From assembly GCA_025594325.1 (NCBI GenBank), contig JANHCV010000004.1, positions 1,612,001 to 1,676,000 of the forward strand: a DNA stretch of 64,000 nt, given 5' to 3'. The first letter of the stretch is position 1, and every line of letters begins with the position of its first letter. Origin of the DNA: Blastocladiella emersonii ATCC 22665. Taxonomy: Eukaryota > Blastocladiomycota > Blastocladiomycetes > Blastocladiales > Blastocladiaceae. The notes beneath the pieces are model-generated. The model worked only from the letters and a program-made list of their open reading frames with translations, was not told the DNA's origin and did not search any database. Position numbers and translations under genes: made by a program. Of the stretch, positions 62,731 to 64,000 are shown in pieces.

Positions 62731-63603
62731 ATGCGCTCGATCCTCGTCTCCGTCCTCCTCGCCATCCTGGCCGCGGCCATGGGCGTCAACGCCCGCTTCG
62801 GCCAAGAGAAGCCCTCGATCCTCGACGAGGTCGGCGCGCTGTCCAAGCTGCCCGGCGTGCCCGCCGACGGCCGCTTCAACCAGCTGCAGGCTAGCCTGAT
62901 CAACGCGCTCCTTGCCGCTGGACCGGCGTGCGGCGTCGCGACCGCCGCGGACGAGGTGCGCTTCACTCGACCGCTACCCATCACCCTTCGCCATCGCTGA
63001 CCCGCCCTCTCCTCCACGATCCAGATCCTCGACCGGTGCAAACAATTCGGCTGTACATCCACCGCACTCCCGCTCGCGCGCAAGCTCATGGCCCTCGAGA
63101 AGAACTTCAACCCGTTCAACGACGGCGCCGCTCCGAACCTGTGCGACGACGCGGTACTGCCCAAGTCGCCCGAGCTGCGCTGCATCGTGCCCGCCATCGA
63201 CCCCGCCGCGGGCGGCAAGGGCGGGATCTCGGCCGCCGAGTACAATGCCAAGGCCGCCGCGCGGCTGCAGGACGCGCTTGCGGGCCGCGTCACCGCCGCG
63301 GCGTGCGCGGGCAAGTCAGTCCGTCAGCTGGCGGTGGATCTTGGGCTCAGGGACTGTGTTGGTTGCGCGCAGCTCGCTGCGGGCGGGTCGACTGTCACGG
63401 CCACTGCAAGCGCGACGGCGACGGCCGCACCTGGCACCGAAACGTGTGCGCCCGCGCAGACGGTGACGCGCACGGTCACCGTGACCGTGGACGCGGCCAC
63501 GACCACGGCCGACTCGCTCAGCCCGACGGATGCGGCGTGCCCGCTGCGCAAGACGGCGACCGTGACCAAGACTGTGACCGTCGACGCTCCCGCTCGCACC
63601 TGA
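62731..63603 (+). CDS. Secreted protein with Thr/Val-rich tail, unknown function
   Basis: Two-exon gene, 267 residues: exons 62731-62955 and 63025-63603, with a 69-nt intron. It begins with a clear signal peptide (MRSILVSVLLAILAAAMGVNA). The mature part has an N-terminal helical segment, then scattered cysteines (ACGV, DRCKQFGC, NLCDD, LRCIV, AACAG, DCVGC, TCAPA, AACPL), likely in disulfides. The segment GGISAAEYNAKAAARLQDAL is helical. The C-terminal 80 residues are rich in alternating Thr and Val or Ala (TVTVTV-type runs), typical of O-mannosylated cell-wall stalks. There is no obvious GPI signal. I do not recognise the family. A TATA box sits close upstream. The stop lies 27 bases from that of the next, convergent gene. 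Confidence 0.8.
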
Positions 63604-63630
63604 GCTGCCGCTGAAATACATGAGATTCAT

Positions 63631-64000
63631 TCAATGACGCCCGTGGTGGTGCTCATTGGTCTTGAGCACCTTCCCCAGCTTGCCCGCGATCGCGCGCGGA
63701 TCCCACCCGAGCCCCTTGACGCGCGCGATCCCCGGCCACCGTGCCATCCACGCCATGTCGAGCCCGCGCTCCACGAGCTTGCCGTCGCGGACGTACGCGA
63801 CCTCGACCGCGCCGCCGCCATCGTCCTTCATCTCGCGGCGGCCCGAGCCGTTGTCGTCCACGACCTGGTGCAGGAACGCGCGCGTGCGGCGGTAGAACCA
63901 CGTTGCGTCGCGCGAGAACGGGAGCGCGAGCGGGAAGATGTGGACCTGGTGCTCGTGCACGTCGTGGACCAGGACGGGCGGCGCGCCGGGGATCCGCGCG
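63631..64000 (-). CDS. Partial gene at window edge, unknown function
   Basis: The C-terminal 123 residues of a gene that continues beyond the right end. The frame is open to the edge and begins ARIPGAPPVLVHDVHEHQ. Readable stretches include HIFPLALPFSRDATWFYRRT, RAFLHQVVDDNG, and DMAWMARWPGIARVKGLGWD; it ends in KTNEHHHGRH. The composition and codon use are those of a real gene. I do not recognise the family. No membrane segment is present in this part. Confidence 0.65.
   Translation of the reverse strand, partial: ARIPGAPPVLVHDVHEHQVHIFPLALPFSRDATWFYRRTRAFLHQVVDDNGSGRREMKDDGGGAVEVAYVRDGKLVERGLDMAWMARWPGIARVKGLGWDPRAIAGKLGKVLKTNEHHHGRH

Overview
The window is nuclear DNA from a very GC-rich fungus. 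Genes are compact, most introns are 44-98 nt, and third codon positions are nearly all G or C. The fungal character comes from a three-domain tRNA ligase, an Lte1-like RasGEF, a DUF1752 (areA GATA-like) protein, Nuf2, Psf1 and eS19. A Y-box type cold-shock protein and a full phytochelatin synthase are both uncommon in Dikarya. With the high GC they point, as inference only, to an early-diverging zoosporic fungus such as Blastocladiomycota. I see no transposon, virus, CRISPR array or bacterial island.

Layout, left to right: PhoD-like phosphatase (-), ribosomal protein eS19 (+), cold-shock protein (-), alpha-arrestin (-), giant RasGEF (+), Cdc123 (-), Rlp24 (-), DUF1752 protein (+), GRIP golgin (-), bestrophin-like channel (+), Nuf2 (-), ribosomal protein uS8 (+), UCH37 (-), Psf1 (+), peptidyl-tRNA hydrolase (-), an unresolved 3.3 kb stretch that may hold one gene, a dual-specificity phosphatase (+), tRNA ligase (-), phytochelatin synthase (+), mitochondrial DNA polymerase gamma (+), a large zinc-finger protein (+), long-chain acyl-CoA synthetase (-), tRNA-Ala(UGC) (+), a secreted protein (+) and a partial gene running off the right edge (-). 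Strands alternate often, giving close convergent pairs (27-460 bp) and shared divergent promoters (206 bp for UCH37/Psf1, 368 bp for golgin/bestrophin).

The genes are mostly housekeeping: ribosome parts and assembly (eS19, uS8, Rlp24), translation (Cdc123, peptidyl-tRNA hydrolase, tRNA ligase, tRNA-Ala), replication (Psf1, Pol gamma), chromosome segregation (Nuf2), proteasome (UCH37), Golgi and membrane traffic (golgin, arrestin), signalling (RasGEF, phosphatase) and metabolism (acyl-CoA synthetase, phytochelatin synthase). They form no single pathway.

Most noteworthy: a shared 5' splice site consensus with C at intron position +4 in 28 of my 31 modelled introns; a phytochelatin synthase whose catalytic spacing matches plants exactly; a tRNA ligase with a possible second, mitochondrial start; a golgin that combines 14-residue and 11-residue repeats; a RasGEF with a large insertion inside its catalytic domain; and a dual-specificity phosphatase that seems to lack its general acid. 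Exon boundaries were placed by hand from splice signals, reading frame and family conservation. For spliced genes the coordinates give the whole coding span, and exons are listed in the evidence.
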